From Paenibacillus sp. FSL R5-0623 (lineage in GTDB: Bacteria > Bacillota > Bacilli > Paenibacillales > Paenibacillaceae), in assembly GCF_037974265.1 (NCBI RefSeq), contig NZ_CP150233.1:4216001-4280000 (forward strand): a stretch of 64,000 nucleotides of DNA. The letters run 5' to 3'. How positions within the stretch are numbered: the stretch's first letter is position 1; each line of letters opens with the position of its first letter. A program made the position numbers and the translations under genes. Below the pieces are notes generated by a model, which did not search any database, had not been told where the DNA came from, and worked only from the letters and a program-made list of their open reading frames with translations. This document shows, one piece after another, positions 23,716 to 30,892 of this stretch.

Positions 23716-24282
23716 TTATACCAGATGGTCATAGACCGTCATCAGTTCAGAGGCTGGTCTGCTTGCATCCATATCCCGTAATGCAGGCTGGTCTCCGTAA
23801 CCGATATGGAATACCCCCAGCACCTTCTCTTCACTTGTCAAACCCATCAGATTCATAAACACAGGATGTTGTTGATAATCATTGATCTTCCAGACAGCAT
23901 TCAAACCCTGTTCCGCAGCCAGAATATTAAAACGTTTGCTCCAGGCTTTGGCCGGCAGAAGATCATCCTCACGGGCATTTCTAGGCGCCACAACAACCAG
24001 ATGGGTAGGGATTGCTTCCGTGTATTGATATGTAGCCCAATCGCCGTAGCGATCAGCCAGATGGGGTGGATAGCTCTGTCTGACCGCTTCCAGATAAAGC
24101 TGTCGTCCTTCGCCTGCAAACAACATAAACCTCCAAGGCTCTGAACTCATCACATATAATGAAGGATCTGCTTCATCAAGCAACTTTCGTATAACCGACT
24201 GGGGTACTGGCAACGGACTGAATTCGCAAGTTCCTGCACGTCTCTTGCCGCTGCTTATATCTTGACTTAGACCGGTAGACAT
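23716..24282 (-). CDS. Nitroreductase-family protein
   Basis: A 188-residue FMN-dependent nitroreductase-type protein. The N-terminal substrate/FMN block is present (FSPLPVPQSVIRKLLDEAD, then YVMSSEPWRFMLFAG), and the C-terminal part has LGVFHIGYGDQP. GGAGGGG precedes the ATG. It is the third gene of a leftward unit beginning with flavodoxin, 52 bases after an unknown gene, and should share the Fur-controlled promoter. It converges on the monooxygenase gene with only 20 bases between. The physiological substrate is unknown; iron or flavin reduction is one possibility given the context. Confidence 0.88.
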   Translation of the reverse strand: MSTGLSQDISSGKRRAGTCEFSPLPVPQSVIRKLLDEADPSLYVMSSEPWRFMLFAGEGRQLYLEAVRQSYPPHLADRYGDWATYQYTEAIPTHLVVVAPRNAREDDLLPAKAWSKRFNILAAEQGLNAVWKINDYQQHPVFMNLMGLTSEEKVLGVFHIGYGDQPALRDMDASRPASELMTVYDHLV

Positions 24283-24334
24283 GGCAACTTCCCCTCCTCT
24301 ATCTGCATGATATATCGTTATCCTTCAATCGCCT

Positions 24335-25141
24335 TCACATCAACCATGTTTTCTTCGGTTCAACGGCTTCCGTTTTCCAGCGATCCACCTCTTCGTGGAT
24401 GCGCGCTTTATCACGCGTCGTAAACTGTTTCGACTCCAACACTTCTGCTTGAGGCATGCTGTCACGTATCAAGCGAATGTAGTCCATGGAACGGATCAGA
24501 GACTGGCGTCCAGGGATGTACCTAATTTTGCGTCCTTCCAACAAGCAGTATATCTCGATCATACCCGGTAATTTACCGAAGGCCTCCCAGCAGAATGCAC
24601 TGACCATATGCTGAAACGCCTCAACTACGTTTGGATCGTGGACAACCATATATTTCTGAATAAGCATCGAATCCCAGCCTTCTGGTTGCCAGGCTACCTG
24701 AAATATCATCGACAAATGCATGGATAATGAAGGTAACTCCGTTCTCCACTGTTCAAAAAGAATGGCTGGATGCTTCAGATCATCGTTCATTGCAATGGCG
24801 AGTGACAATTCATCCGTAATCTTGTTCTTCACATCCCAGTAATGGAGAACAGATTCGAAACCATCCGCCTTTCTGGGCCACCATTTCTCAAGTAAATACT
24901 GTACAGGTACCTCTTTGCGAACATTGGGGTCGAGACTGTAAAAGGCATTGACCGCGTGGCTCACCGCATATTGTACACGATGCCTCCATTGCAGTGGAGA
25001 ACGCTGCTCAGACACTGGTTCAGGGCGGATGAATCGGTGTGGGCTGCGCAGCATTTCTTCCAATCTGTAATCTTCAAGCAGACGTTCAGGAAGGTGATTC
25101 CTTCCCAATGGTATCGCTGCCTGAACATTATGTCTTAACAT
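24335..25141 (-). CDS. Unknown protein in Fur-controlled flavodoxin operon
   Basis: A 268-residue soluble protein I do not recognise with confidence. The beginning (LLEDYRLEEMLRSPHRFIRP) faintly recalls the YS-x-L-x-x-x-CPYRF start of some PD-(D/E)XK nucleases, and PGMIEIYCLLEGRKI could carry an acidic motif, but the Cys residues and catalytic pattern are not clear enough to assign. It is rich in Trp and His. The ATG follows the flavodoxin stop by five bases, with only a weak ribosome site (CAGGTATCC), implying coupled translation. Its fixed place between flavodoxin and nitroreductase suggests a role in iron-limited electron transfer. Confidence 0.5.
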   Translation of the reverse strand: MLRHNVQAAIPLGRNHLPERLLEDYRLEEMLRSPHRFIRPEPVSEQRSPLQWRHRVQYAVSHAVNAFYSLDPNVRKEVPVQYLLEKWWPRKADGFESVLHYWDVKNKITDELSLAIAMNDDLKHPAILFEQWRTELPSLSMHLSMIFQVAWQPEGWDSMLIQKYMVVHDPNVVEAFQHMVSAFCWEAFGKLPGMIEIYCLLEGRKIRYIPGRQSLIRSMDYIRLIRDSMPQAEVLESKQFTTRDKARIHEEVDRWKTEAVEPKKTWLM

Positions 25142-25146
25142 GATCT

Positions 25147-25599
25147 TTAGGATACCTGTAATCCGGCAGCAGCGAAGCGTTTGCCAAAGTCACGGCATGT
25201 TTCCTTCTCCTGCTCAAGCGGACTGTATTCAATTTTCAACATCTCTGGAGATACCTCCGCCCCACGCTCTTGCAGCTTGGCAGCGGCGAGATCAACCGCT
25301 CCGCAGAACTGCTCATAAGACGTGTCACCACTACCGAACACTGCTGCTCTCTTGCCGCTCAAGTCAAGCTCATCCAACTCTTCATAGAAATCAAGGAATT
25401 CATCTGGCAACTCCCCGTCTCCCCAAGTGTAGACGCCGATCATGAATCCGTCATAGTCCATTACATCGGATGCATTACAATCCGTTACGGATTTCAGATC
25501 TGCCTCGTGACCTCCCTGTGTAATTCCTTCTACAATCAGTTCTGCAATTTCTTCTGTATTTCCCGTCATGCTTGCATAAGCCACTAACAATTTAGCCAT
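25147..25599 (-). CDS. Flavodoxin
   Basis: A 150-residue short-chain flavodoxin that carries single electrons on FMN. The phosphate-binding loop is ASMTGNTEEIAELI; later FMN contacts are GVYTWGDGELP and FGSGDTSYEQFCGAVD. GAGGG lies before the ATG. It heads a leftward unit with an unknown protein and a nitroreductase. A perfect Fur box lies between its -35 and -10, so it should be made when iron is short, replacing ferredoxin as B. subtilis YkuN/YkuP do. Very confident of family and regulation. Confidence 0.97.
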   Translation of the reverse strand: MAKLLVAYASMTGNTEEIAELIVEGITQGGHEADLKSVTDCNASDVMDYDGFMIGVYTWGDGELPDEFLDFYEELDELDLSGKRAAVFGSGDTSYEQFCGAVDLAAAKLQERGAEVSPEMLKIEYSPLEQEKETCRDFGKRFAAAGLQVS

Positions 25600-25670
25600 C
25601 TATTTTCCCTCGCTTTAGTTTGATCATGTTAATATTCTCTCCGAAGAAAGAATGAATTTGAATTAACAAA

Positions 25671-25700
25671 ATCATATGTGATAATGATTATCATTGTCAA
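25671..25700 (-). promoter_or_regulatory. Flavodoxin promoter with embedded perfect Fur box
   Basis: On the minus strand -35 TTGACA (25695-25700) and -10 TATGAT (25671-25676) are 18 bases apart. The spacer carries TGATAATGATTATCA (25679-25693, same strand-symmetric 7-1-7 sequence), an exact Fur box. Bound Fur would occlude RNA polymerase directly. Confidence 0.93.
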
Positions 25701-25823
25701 ATTAATTTTTTGGTTATCTTTGTTTTTCAGTATATGGTGCACTCCCGTCCCCCAACTGGCGTACAAGCCCTTTTTTGTTGTACAATAGTATCCAAATGAC
25801 TTTTGAAGGATGGATAAATCATT

Positions 25824-26687
25824 ATGTACGTAGCTAAGAATTGGAAGGACTATGAAGTAATCGATACAGGAGGCGGCGAGAAACTGGAGCGTTGGGGAGA
25901 TGTGATTTTACGCAGACCCGATCCACAGATTATCTGGCCCCTTGAGCAAGAAACCAATGAATGGCGTCAGGTGCATGGTCACTATCATCGCAGCTCTTCC
26001 GGTGGCGGTAACTGGGATATGAAAAAGCCCATTCCCGAGCGTTGGACGATCGGATACGAAAACCTGAAATTCCACATTAAACCTACCAGCTTTAAGCACA
26101 CTGGCCTATTCCCTGAACAAGCCGCCAACTGGAGTTGGATGATGGATAAAATCTCCAATGCAGGACGCCCTATTTCTGTCTTGAACCTGTTTGCCTATAC
26201 AGGTGGAGCAACGGTAGCCGCAGCATACGCTGGTGCTTCTGTTGTGCATGTGGATGCAGCTAAAGGCATGGTTCAATGGGCCAAGGAAAATGTTCAATTA
26301 TCCGGACTGGCTGATCGCCCTGTTCGTTTTATTACAGATGATGTATTCAAATTCGTACAACGGGAACAACGTCGCGGAAATCGTTACGACGCCATTATTA
26401 TGGACCCTCCTTCATATGGCCGAGGCCCTAATGGAGAGACATGGAAACTGGAAGAGAACCTATATCCTTTCTTGAAGTCGTGTATGACGATCTTGTCGGA
26501 TAATCCATTATTCATGCTGGTTAACTCCTACACTACGGGCATTTCCTCTACGGTTCTGCGCAACATGTTGACCATGACGATGTCTGCTCAGTACGGTGGT
26601 GACATTACTGCAGGTGAAATTGGTCTGCCAATCACACGTAGTGGTCTTGATCTGCCTTGTGGTATTCTGGGCCGTTGGGAGTCTTAA
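25824..26687 (+). CDS. Class I SAM-dependent RNA methyltransferase (RlmI-like)
   Basis: A 287-residue methyltransferase of the RlmI/RlmK-type Rossmann family, lacking an N-terminal PUA domain. The SAM site is VLNLFAYTGGATVAAAYAG followed by HVDAAKG. The catalytic-type motif is IIMDPPSYGRGPNGETW. The N-terminal third (residues 1-90) is a family-specific region with RWTIGYENLKF. GAAGGATG stands before the ATG. The next gene, a pseudouridine synthase, starts two bases after its stop codon, so the pair probably forms an RNA-modification operon. The modified nucleotide is unknown. Confidence 0.9.
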   Translation: MYVAKNWKDYEVIDTGGGEKLERWGDVILRRPDPQIIWPLEQETNEWRQVHGHYHRSSSGGGNWDMKKPIPERWTIGYENLKFHIKPTSFKHTGLFPEQAANWSWMMDKISNAGRPISVLNLFAYTGGATVAAAYAGASVVHVDAAKGMVQWAKENVQLSGLADRPVRFITDDVFKFVQREQRRGNRYDAIIMDPPSYGRGPNGETWKLEENLYPFLKSCMTILSDNPLFMLVNSYTTGISSTVLRNMLTMTMSAQYGGDITAGEIGLPITRSGLDLPCGILGRWES

Positions 26688-26689
26688 TC

Positions 26690-27421
26690 ATGTCAGAACA
26701 TCGGCATAACCACGATGCGATTCCGATTCTGTTCGAAGACAACCATCTGTTAGGTATTACGAAGCCGGTCAATGTACCTACCCAAGAAGATTCATCAGGT
26801 GATCCGGATTTGCTTACATTACTGAAGCAGGATCTGAAAGAACGATATAATAAACCTGGCAATGTCTATCTCGGGTTAGTACACCGACTTGATCGTCCTG
26901 TTGGAGGGGCAATGATCTTTGCCAAGACATCCAAAGCAGCTTCGAGATTGTCCGAGACAGTGCGGGGACGTCATTTCCGTAAAATATATGCGGCTGTAGT
27001 ACATGGCAAGTTGCCTGCACAACAGGGAACGTTAAAACACACGCTGCTGAAAGATGCACGTACAAATACCGTTACTGTTGTACCTAAAGGGACGGCTGGC
27101 GGTAAGGATGCCGTTCTGGATTACCGGGTTATTGGAGAAACAGATCGATACAGCCTCGTTCATATCGAACTGCACACCGGCAGATCTCATCAGATTCGGG
27201 TGCAAATGAAAGAAATGGGCTGTCCTCTGTACGGAGATCAGAAATACGGCGTAAGCGTGAATAAACCCGGGCAACAGATTGCTCTATGGTCTGTGATTGC
27301 AGCTTTTCCTCATCCAGTTACCAAGGAAGAAGTTATTCTGCAATCTTTGCCTGCAAGAGAATTCCCTTGGGCAGAATGGCCAGCTGCCGTGTACCAAAAG
27401 GCTTTTGAACAACCTCTATAA
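26690..27421 (+). CDS. RluA-family pseudouridine synthase
   Basis: A 243-residue RNA pseudouridine synthase. Motif I is VHRLDRPVGGAMIFAKT with the catalytic Asp in HRLD; motif II includes RKIYAAVVHG; motif III is HTGRSHQIRVQM, followed by GCPLYGDQKYG. There is no S4 domain, as in RluC/D-like short forms. The ATG at 26690 is preferred because it lies two bases after the methyltransferase stop; an upstream ATG in the same frame overlaps that gene. A strong terminator follows. Target site not assignable. Confidence 0.95.
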   Translation: MSEHRHNHDAIPILFEDNHLLGITKPVNVPTQEDSSGDPDLLTLLKQDLKERYNKPGNVYLGLVHRLDRPVGGAMIFAKTSKAASRLSETVRGRHFRKIYAAVVHGKLPAQQGTLKHTLLKDARTNTVTVVPKGTAGGKDAVLDYRVIGETDRYSLVHIELHTGRSHQIRVQMKEMGCPLYGDQKYGVSVNKPGQQIALWSVIAAFPHPVTKEEVILQSLPAREFPWAEWPAAVYQKAFEQPL

Positions 27422-27452
27422 GTGCACAGGATCAGGTTACATCTGTCCATAC

Positions 27453-27494
27453 AACGTGTCGTTCAGATTCTGTATCTGAACGACACGTTTTTTC
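27453..27494 (+). terminator. Terminator of the RNA-modification pair
   Basis: AACGTGTCGTTCAGAT pairs perfectly with ATCTGAACGACACGTT around a five-base loop, followed by T residues. It begins 31 bases after the pseudouridine synthase stop codon. Confidence 0.85.
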
Positions 27495-27538
27495 ATATTT
27501 TCTGCTAATTAACTAATATACAGAAAGGAGACATCATA

Positions 27539-27883
27539 GTGACCCCGTTTACCAAACAAGTCATTGCGATCATCGCAGCGATTCCTGAAGGTAAAGTGAT
27601 GACTTACGGTCAGATTGCAGCCCATGCTGGAAGTCCAAGAGCCGCGAGACAAGTCGTCCGTATTCTGCACTCGATGAGCCGCAAGGAACGTCTGCCCTGG
27701 CACCGTGTCGTCAACGCAAAAGGCGAAATCTCCATACCGGACGAACACTCTCGCATGATGCAGGAAACAGAACTGATTAGCGAAGGTGTGGAGTTTCAAC
27801 TGAACGGAACCATTAATCTCAAACAGTTCGGTCATGAGCCCGATCCTGTATTTCTTATCGATCCAACGATCCAGCCCGAATAA
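27539..27883 (+). CDS. Alkyltransferase-like DNA repair protein (ATL)
   Basis: A 114-residue MGMT-like DNA-binding domain. The start is GTG with AAAGGAG upstream. The usual PCHRV active site reads PWHRVV here, so the alkyl-accepting Cys is replaced by Trp. This defines alkyltransferase-like proteins, which bind O6-alkylguanine and hand it to nucleotide excision repair instead of repairing it directly. The recognition helix GSPRAARQVVRIL contains the Arg finger. It stands alone between two strong terminators. Confident. Confidence 0.93.
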   Translation: MTPFTKQVIAIIAAIPEGKVMTYGQIAAHAGSPRAARQVVRILHSMSRKERLPWHRVVNAKGEISIPDEHSRMMQETELISEGVEFQLNGTINLKQFGHEPDPVFLIDPTIQPE

Positions 27884-27913
27884 TAAAAGTGCTCTCCTCC
27901 TATGGCGCACACC

Positions 27914-27980
27914 AAAAAAAGAGAACTCAAGCAGTTAGGGTTACCCCTTTTCAACTGCTAGAGTTCTCTTTTTTTTTTTT
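27914..27980. terminator. Bidirectional terminator between ATL and MFS genes
   Basis: AAAAAGAGAACTC and GCAGTT pair with AACTGC and GAGTTCTCTTTTT around a GGGTTACCCC-containing loop. A-rich and T-rich flanks on the two sides let it serve both converging genes. Confidence 0.85.
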
Positions 27981-27993
27981 TATCTGATGTTCG

Positions 27994-29505
27994 TTACGCT
28001 GTAGCCGTCGCTTTTTCCTGTTCTACAGTAACAGGTTCAACAGCTGGTTTTGTTTTCCGAATAAAGAACGCCATGATCAAAGCAACCACGGTCATTCCGG
28101 TAGCCACGATGAATGCATAGTTAACACCGTAAATCGTTGCATCTGCTGTAGCTGCTAACATCGCTGTCTTATTATTAGGGTCAACTTGGCCAGCAGCCAC
28201 TGCATCCGCCAGATGTGTTTTGAGCTTGCTACTCATGATAGTAACCAGAATGGCTGTACCGATCGCACCGGCAACTGTACGCAATGTATTGGACATCGCT
28301 GTACCATGCGCGTTCAGACGTTGAGGCAGTTGATTCAGACCTGCTGTCTGGATCGGCATCATGAGCATTGACATACCGAACATACGAGCCGTGTAGATAA
28401 ACATCATGTAGCCATAAGTAGTATCGATTGCCAGGCGACTCAGTCCAAAAGTTGTAATTGCCGTAATGGCAAGACCTGCAACCGAAAGCCAGCGTGCGCC
28501 CACTTTATCAAATATGCGACCTGTAATTGGGGACATAATCCCCATCAATATCGCACCCGGCATCATCAGTAGTCCTGATTCAATCGGTGAGAATCCACGA
28601 ATGTTTTGCAGGAAAATAGGGAGCAGGATCATACCTGCAAACATCGCCATGGTCACGAGCATATTAATAATTGTTGTTAATGTATACATGTTGTACTTGA
28701 AAATACGGAACTCAAGGAGCGGATGATCTGTTGTCAGTTGACGAATAACGAACAGAATCAAGGATATCGCACCTACAACGAGACATCCAATGACAATTGC
28801 ACTGCCCCATCCATCAGTACCCGCATCACTGAATCCGTAGAGCAAACTACCAAAACCTAGTGTAGATAAAATAACCCCTGGATAATCCAGTTTAGGTCTG
28901 GATTGACGTGTTACGTTTTTGACAAAAGCAATACCAATTGCCGTTGCAATAATAGAAAATGGCAAGATGATGTAGAACAACAATCTCCAGGAATAATGCT
29001 CAACCACATAACCCGAAAGTGTAGGCCCAATCGCAGGAGCCAGAATCATCGCGATCCCCATGGTTCCCATGGCCTGACCGCGTTTCTCAATTGGGAAGAT
29101 AGTCAGGAATACAACGGTCATGAGAGGCATCAAGATACCTGCACCTGCCGCTTGAATGACACGACCTACCATCAGAATGGTGAAGGTTGGACTAAGACCA
29201 CAGACTAATGTACCTATGGTAAATAGAGTCATGGCTGTAATGAAAATTTGACGCGTTGAAAATTTGGCAATCAGATATGCCGTAACCGGAATCAGTACAC
29301 CGTTCACAAGCATGTAACCCGTGGTTAACCATTGGGCTTTGTTTGCATTGATCGCGAGGTCTTCCATGATTTTAGGAAGTGCTACGTTCATCAGGGTTTG
29401 GTTCAGGAATGCCACAAAGGCACCAATTAACAATGCCGCTACAATCGGGCCTTTCTTGATGTTGTCCATCGCTGAGGATGGAGCTGCAGCAGTAGTCGTA
29501 CTCAT
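27994..29505 (-). CDS. DHA2-family (EmrB/QacA) 14-segment MFS drug exporter
   Basis: A 503-residue proton-driven multidrug exporter of the inner membrane with about 14 helices. Motif A is in YLIAKFSTRQIFITAMTLF, motif C-type GIAMILAPAIGPTLSGYVVEHYSWR is present, and the start LLIGAFVAFLNQTLMNVALPKIMEDL is typical of DHA2 pumps. It is encoded four bases into the end of the MarR regulator gene (ATGA overlap), so it is very probably repressed by it and induced by a toxic compound. Substrate unknown. Confidence 0.95.
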   Translation of the reverse strand: MSTTTAAAPSSAMDNIKKGPIVAALLIGAFVAFLNQTLMNVALPKIMEDLAINANKAQWLTTGYMLVNGVLIPVTAYLIAKFSTRQIFITAMTLFTIGTLVCGLSPTFTILMVGRVIQAAGAGILMPLMTVVFLTIFPIEKRGQAMGTMGIAMILAPAIGPTLSGYVVEHYSWRLLFYIILPFSIIATAIGIAFVKNVTRQSRPKLDYPGVILSTLGFGSLLYGFSDAGTDGWGSAIVIGCLVVGAISLILFVIRQLTTDHPLLEFRIFKYNMYTLTTIINMLVTMAMFAGMILLPIFLQNIRGFSPIESGLLMMPGAILMGIMSPITGRIFDKVGARWLSVAGLAITAITTFGLSRLAIDTTYGYMMFIYTARMFGMSMLMMPIQTAGLNQLPQRLNAHGTAMSNTLRTVAGAIGTAILVTIMSSKLKTHLADAVAAGQVDPNNKTAMLAATADATIYGVNYAFIVATGMTVVALIMAFFIRKTKPAVEPVTVEQEKATATA

Positions 29506-29948
29506 ATGTTGTTCATCTCTCTTCCTTCTAACTTTTCAATCATTTGACTATGAATTCTAAGTAGGTGCTCAAGGTCGTCCTTCGATATATCCAGAATGGG
29601 TGATACTCTTTCCATCCACAAATGGTGCGTTTCCTGTTGGGCCTGTTCCCCTTTGTCCGTGATCTGAAGCTTAACGGATCGGCGGTCAGCATCCGAACGT
29701 GTCCGAACGATATACTCCCCTTTGACCAGTCGCTCCACAACAGCGCTCATGGAACTACTGCCCATATGGCATAGCTCAGCCACTTCATTTATGCCAATGG
29801 AAGGACGCTCCCTCAGGATGGATAACACCATAAACTGAATCGAAGTCAGCTCGATCTCCTTGTTTTCATTCCAAAATGCTCGAAAAAGCATTTGATTCAC
29901 TTGGCGGAACGAATTAATAATATAGAATACTTCATACGTATCAGTCAT
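29502..29948 (-). CDS. MarR-family regulator of the MFS exporter
   Basis: A 148-residue winged-helix repressor. DNA-binding helices are in IGINEVAELCHMGSSSMSAVVERLVKGEYIVRTRSDADRRSVKLQITDKG; the DxRS/R wing is present. Helices at both ends form the dimer. It is the first gene of a two-gene operon with the exporter. A 20-base palindrome just downstream of the predicted start site is the obvious autoregulatory operator. Ligand unknown. Confident. Confidence 0.94.
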   Translation of the reverse strand: MTDTYEVFYIINSFRQVNQMLFRAFWNENKEIELTSIQFMVLSILRERPSIGINEVAELCHMGSSSMSAVVERLVKGEYIVRTRSDADRRSVKLQITDKGEQAQQETHHLWMERVSPILDISKDDLEHLLRIHSQMIEKLEGREMNNI

Positions 29949-29976
29949 TGATTCACCCTTTTACTTTTGGAATATA

Positions 29977-30041
29977 ATATTTCGTACACGAAATATCAGG
30001 GGAACAATTATTTATTATAACAAAAATATTTACATAGTCAA
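29977..30041 (-). promoter_or_regulatory. Promoter and MarR operator of the exporter operon
   Basis: On the minus strand TTGACT (30036-30041) and TATAAT (30014-30019) are 16 bases apart. The perfect palindrome ATATTTCGTACACGAAATAT (29977-29996) covers about +12 to +31, the right place for a repressor roadblock by the MarR protein encoded just downstream. Confidence 0.82.
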
Positions 30042-30154
30042 CTCTTTACATATGAATTCACAAAAATAATATTAGGACATACTAACTGTGTTACATCCAT
30101 GCCTTTACCCAACTAACCTGGACACAGTGTGTAGCATATGTAATTTGTAAATAA

Positions 30155-30204
30155 AATAACCATAGGGTTCCTGCATGAAACGAGCAGGCACTCCTATGGT
30201 TATT
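30155..30204 (-). terminator. Terminator of the second MarR gene
   Basis: AATAACCATAGG pairs with CCTATGGTTATT and CCTGC with GCAGG, followed on the minus strand by TTATTTTATTT. It begins 20 bases after the stop codon. Confidence 0.85.
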
Positions 30205-30223
30205 CAGAAGAATCAGCATGGTA

Positions 30224-30664
30224 TCATACCGAAGTAGATAAGGCAGGCTCTTTAGCCTTGGGTGTTGTCATTTTGCCTAACAGATATACCAGCAATTGTT
30301 GATTGTGCATCGAAATGTTACTGAGAACAGAGTTCATGAATTCATTACGGATGGTGATTCCCCGTTCTGTCTCCATTCTTCCTTTCTCTGACAGAGATAC
30401 CCACACAATGCGTCGATCCTGATTATCCCGATTCCTGCGAATCAGATCATTCTTCTCCATTCGATCGAGCAGCATGGTTACAGCAGCTGGCGTAGTCGAC
30501 AGATAAGGAATCAGATCCGAAGGTTTCATTTTCTGATGATCCTCGAGCACCTCCAGAACAGCCAGCTGGGCCTCCGTTAATGAGGGTGCCAGCTCTTGAT
30601 CCATATGCAATTTATAATCTTTGGTCAACCTGGACCAGCACTTGGCAAAATCGGAATTATACAT
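30224..30664 (-). CDS. MarR-family transcriptional regulator
   Basis: A 146-residue winged-helix regulator. The recognition region is MKPSDLIPYLSTTPAAVTMLLDRMEKNDLIRRNRDNQDRRIVWVSLSEKG. The ATG chosen (MYNSDFAKC) has GAGAGGAG upstream; a start 11 codons earlier overlaps that site. It contains one Cys near the N terminus. It is monocistronic, with its own terminator, and sits upstream of topoisomerase IV genes read the same way but separated by 228 bases. Target genes are unknown. Confidence 0.93.
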   Translation of the reverse strand: MYNSDFAKCWSRLTKDYKLHMDQELAPSLTEAQLAVLEVLEDHQKMKPSDLIPYLSTTPAAVTMLLDRMEKNDLIRRNRDNQDRRIVWVSLSEKGRMETERGITIRNEFMNSVLSNISMHNQQLLVYLLGKMTTPKAKEPALSTSV

Positions 30665-30831
30665 CTTCCATCGCTCCTCTCTGCAACCGGTTATCACTTC
30701 ACCTGCTTAAGTTTTCGCGCTCCAAAGCCGCATTCCTGCTGCCTTTTTTCAATTTCCTAGCGATCGACCGTAATCGACGAAGGTTGTTAAACTTCGCATG
30801 AATGCCCTCTTCTAATCCGCCTTCGAACAAC

Positions 30832-30879
30832 AAAAAAAGACTCCTCGCATGACAGGATTAGCTGTTCTGCGAAAAGTCT
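30832..30879 (-). terminator. Terminator of the parE-parC operon
   Basis: AGACT and CGCA pair with TGCG and AGTCT, with CCTGTC/GAACAG pairing inside. The minus strand then reads TTTTTTT. It starts 14 bases after the parC stop codon. Confidence 0.8.
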
Positions 30880-30892
30880 CGTTTGTTTGTTT

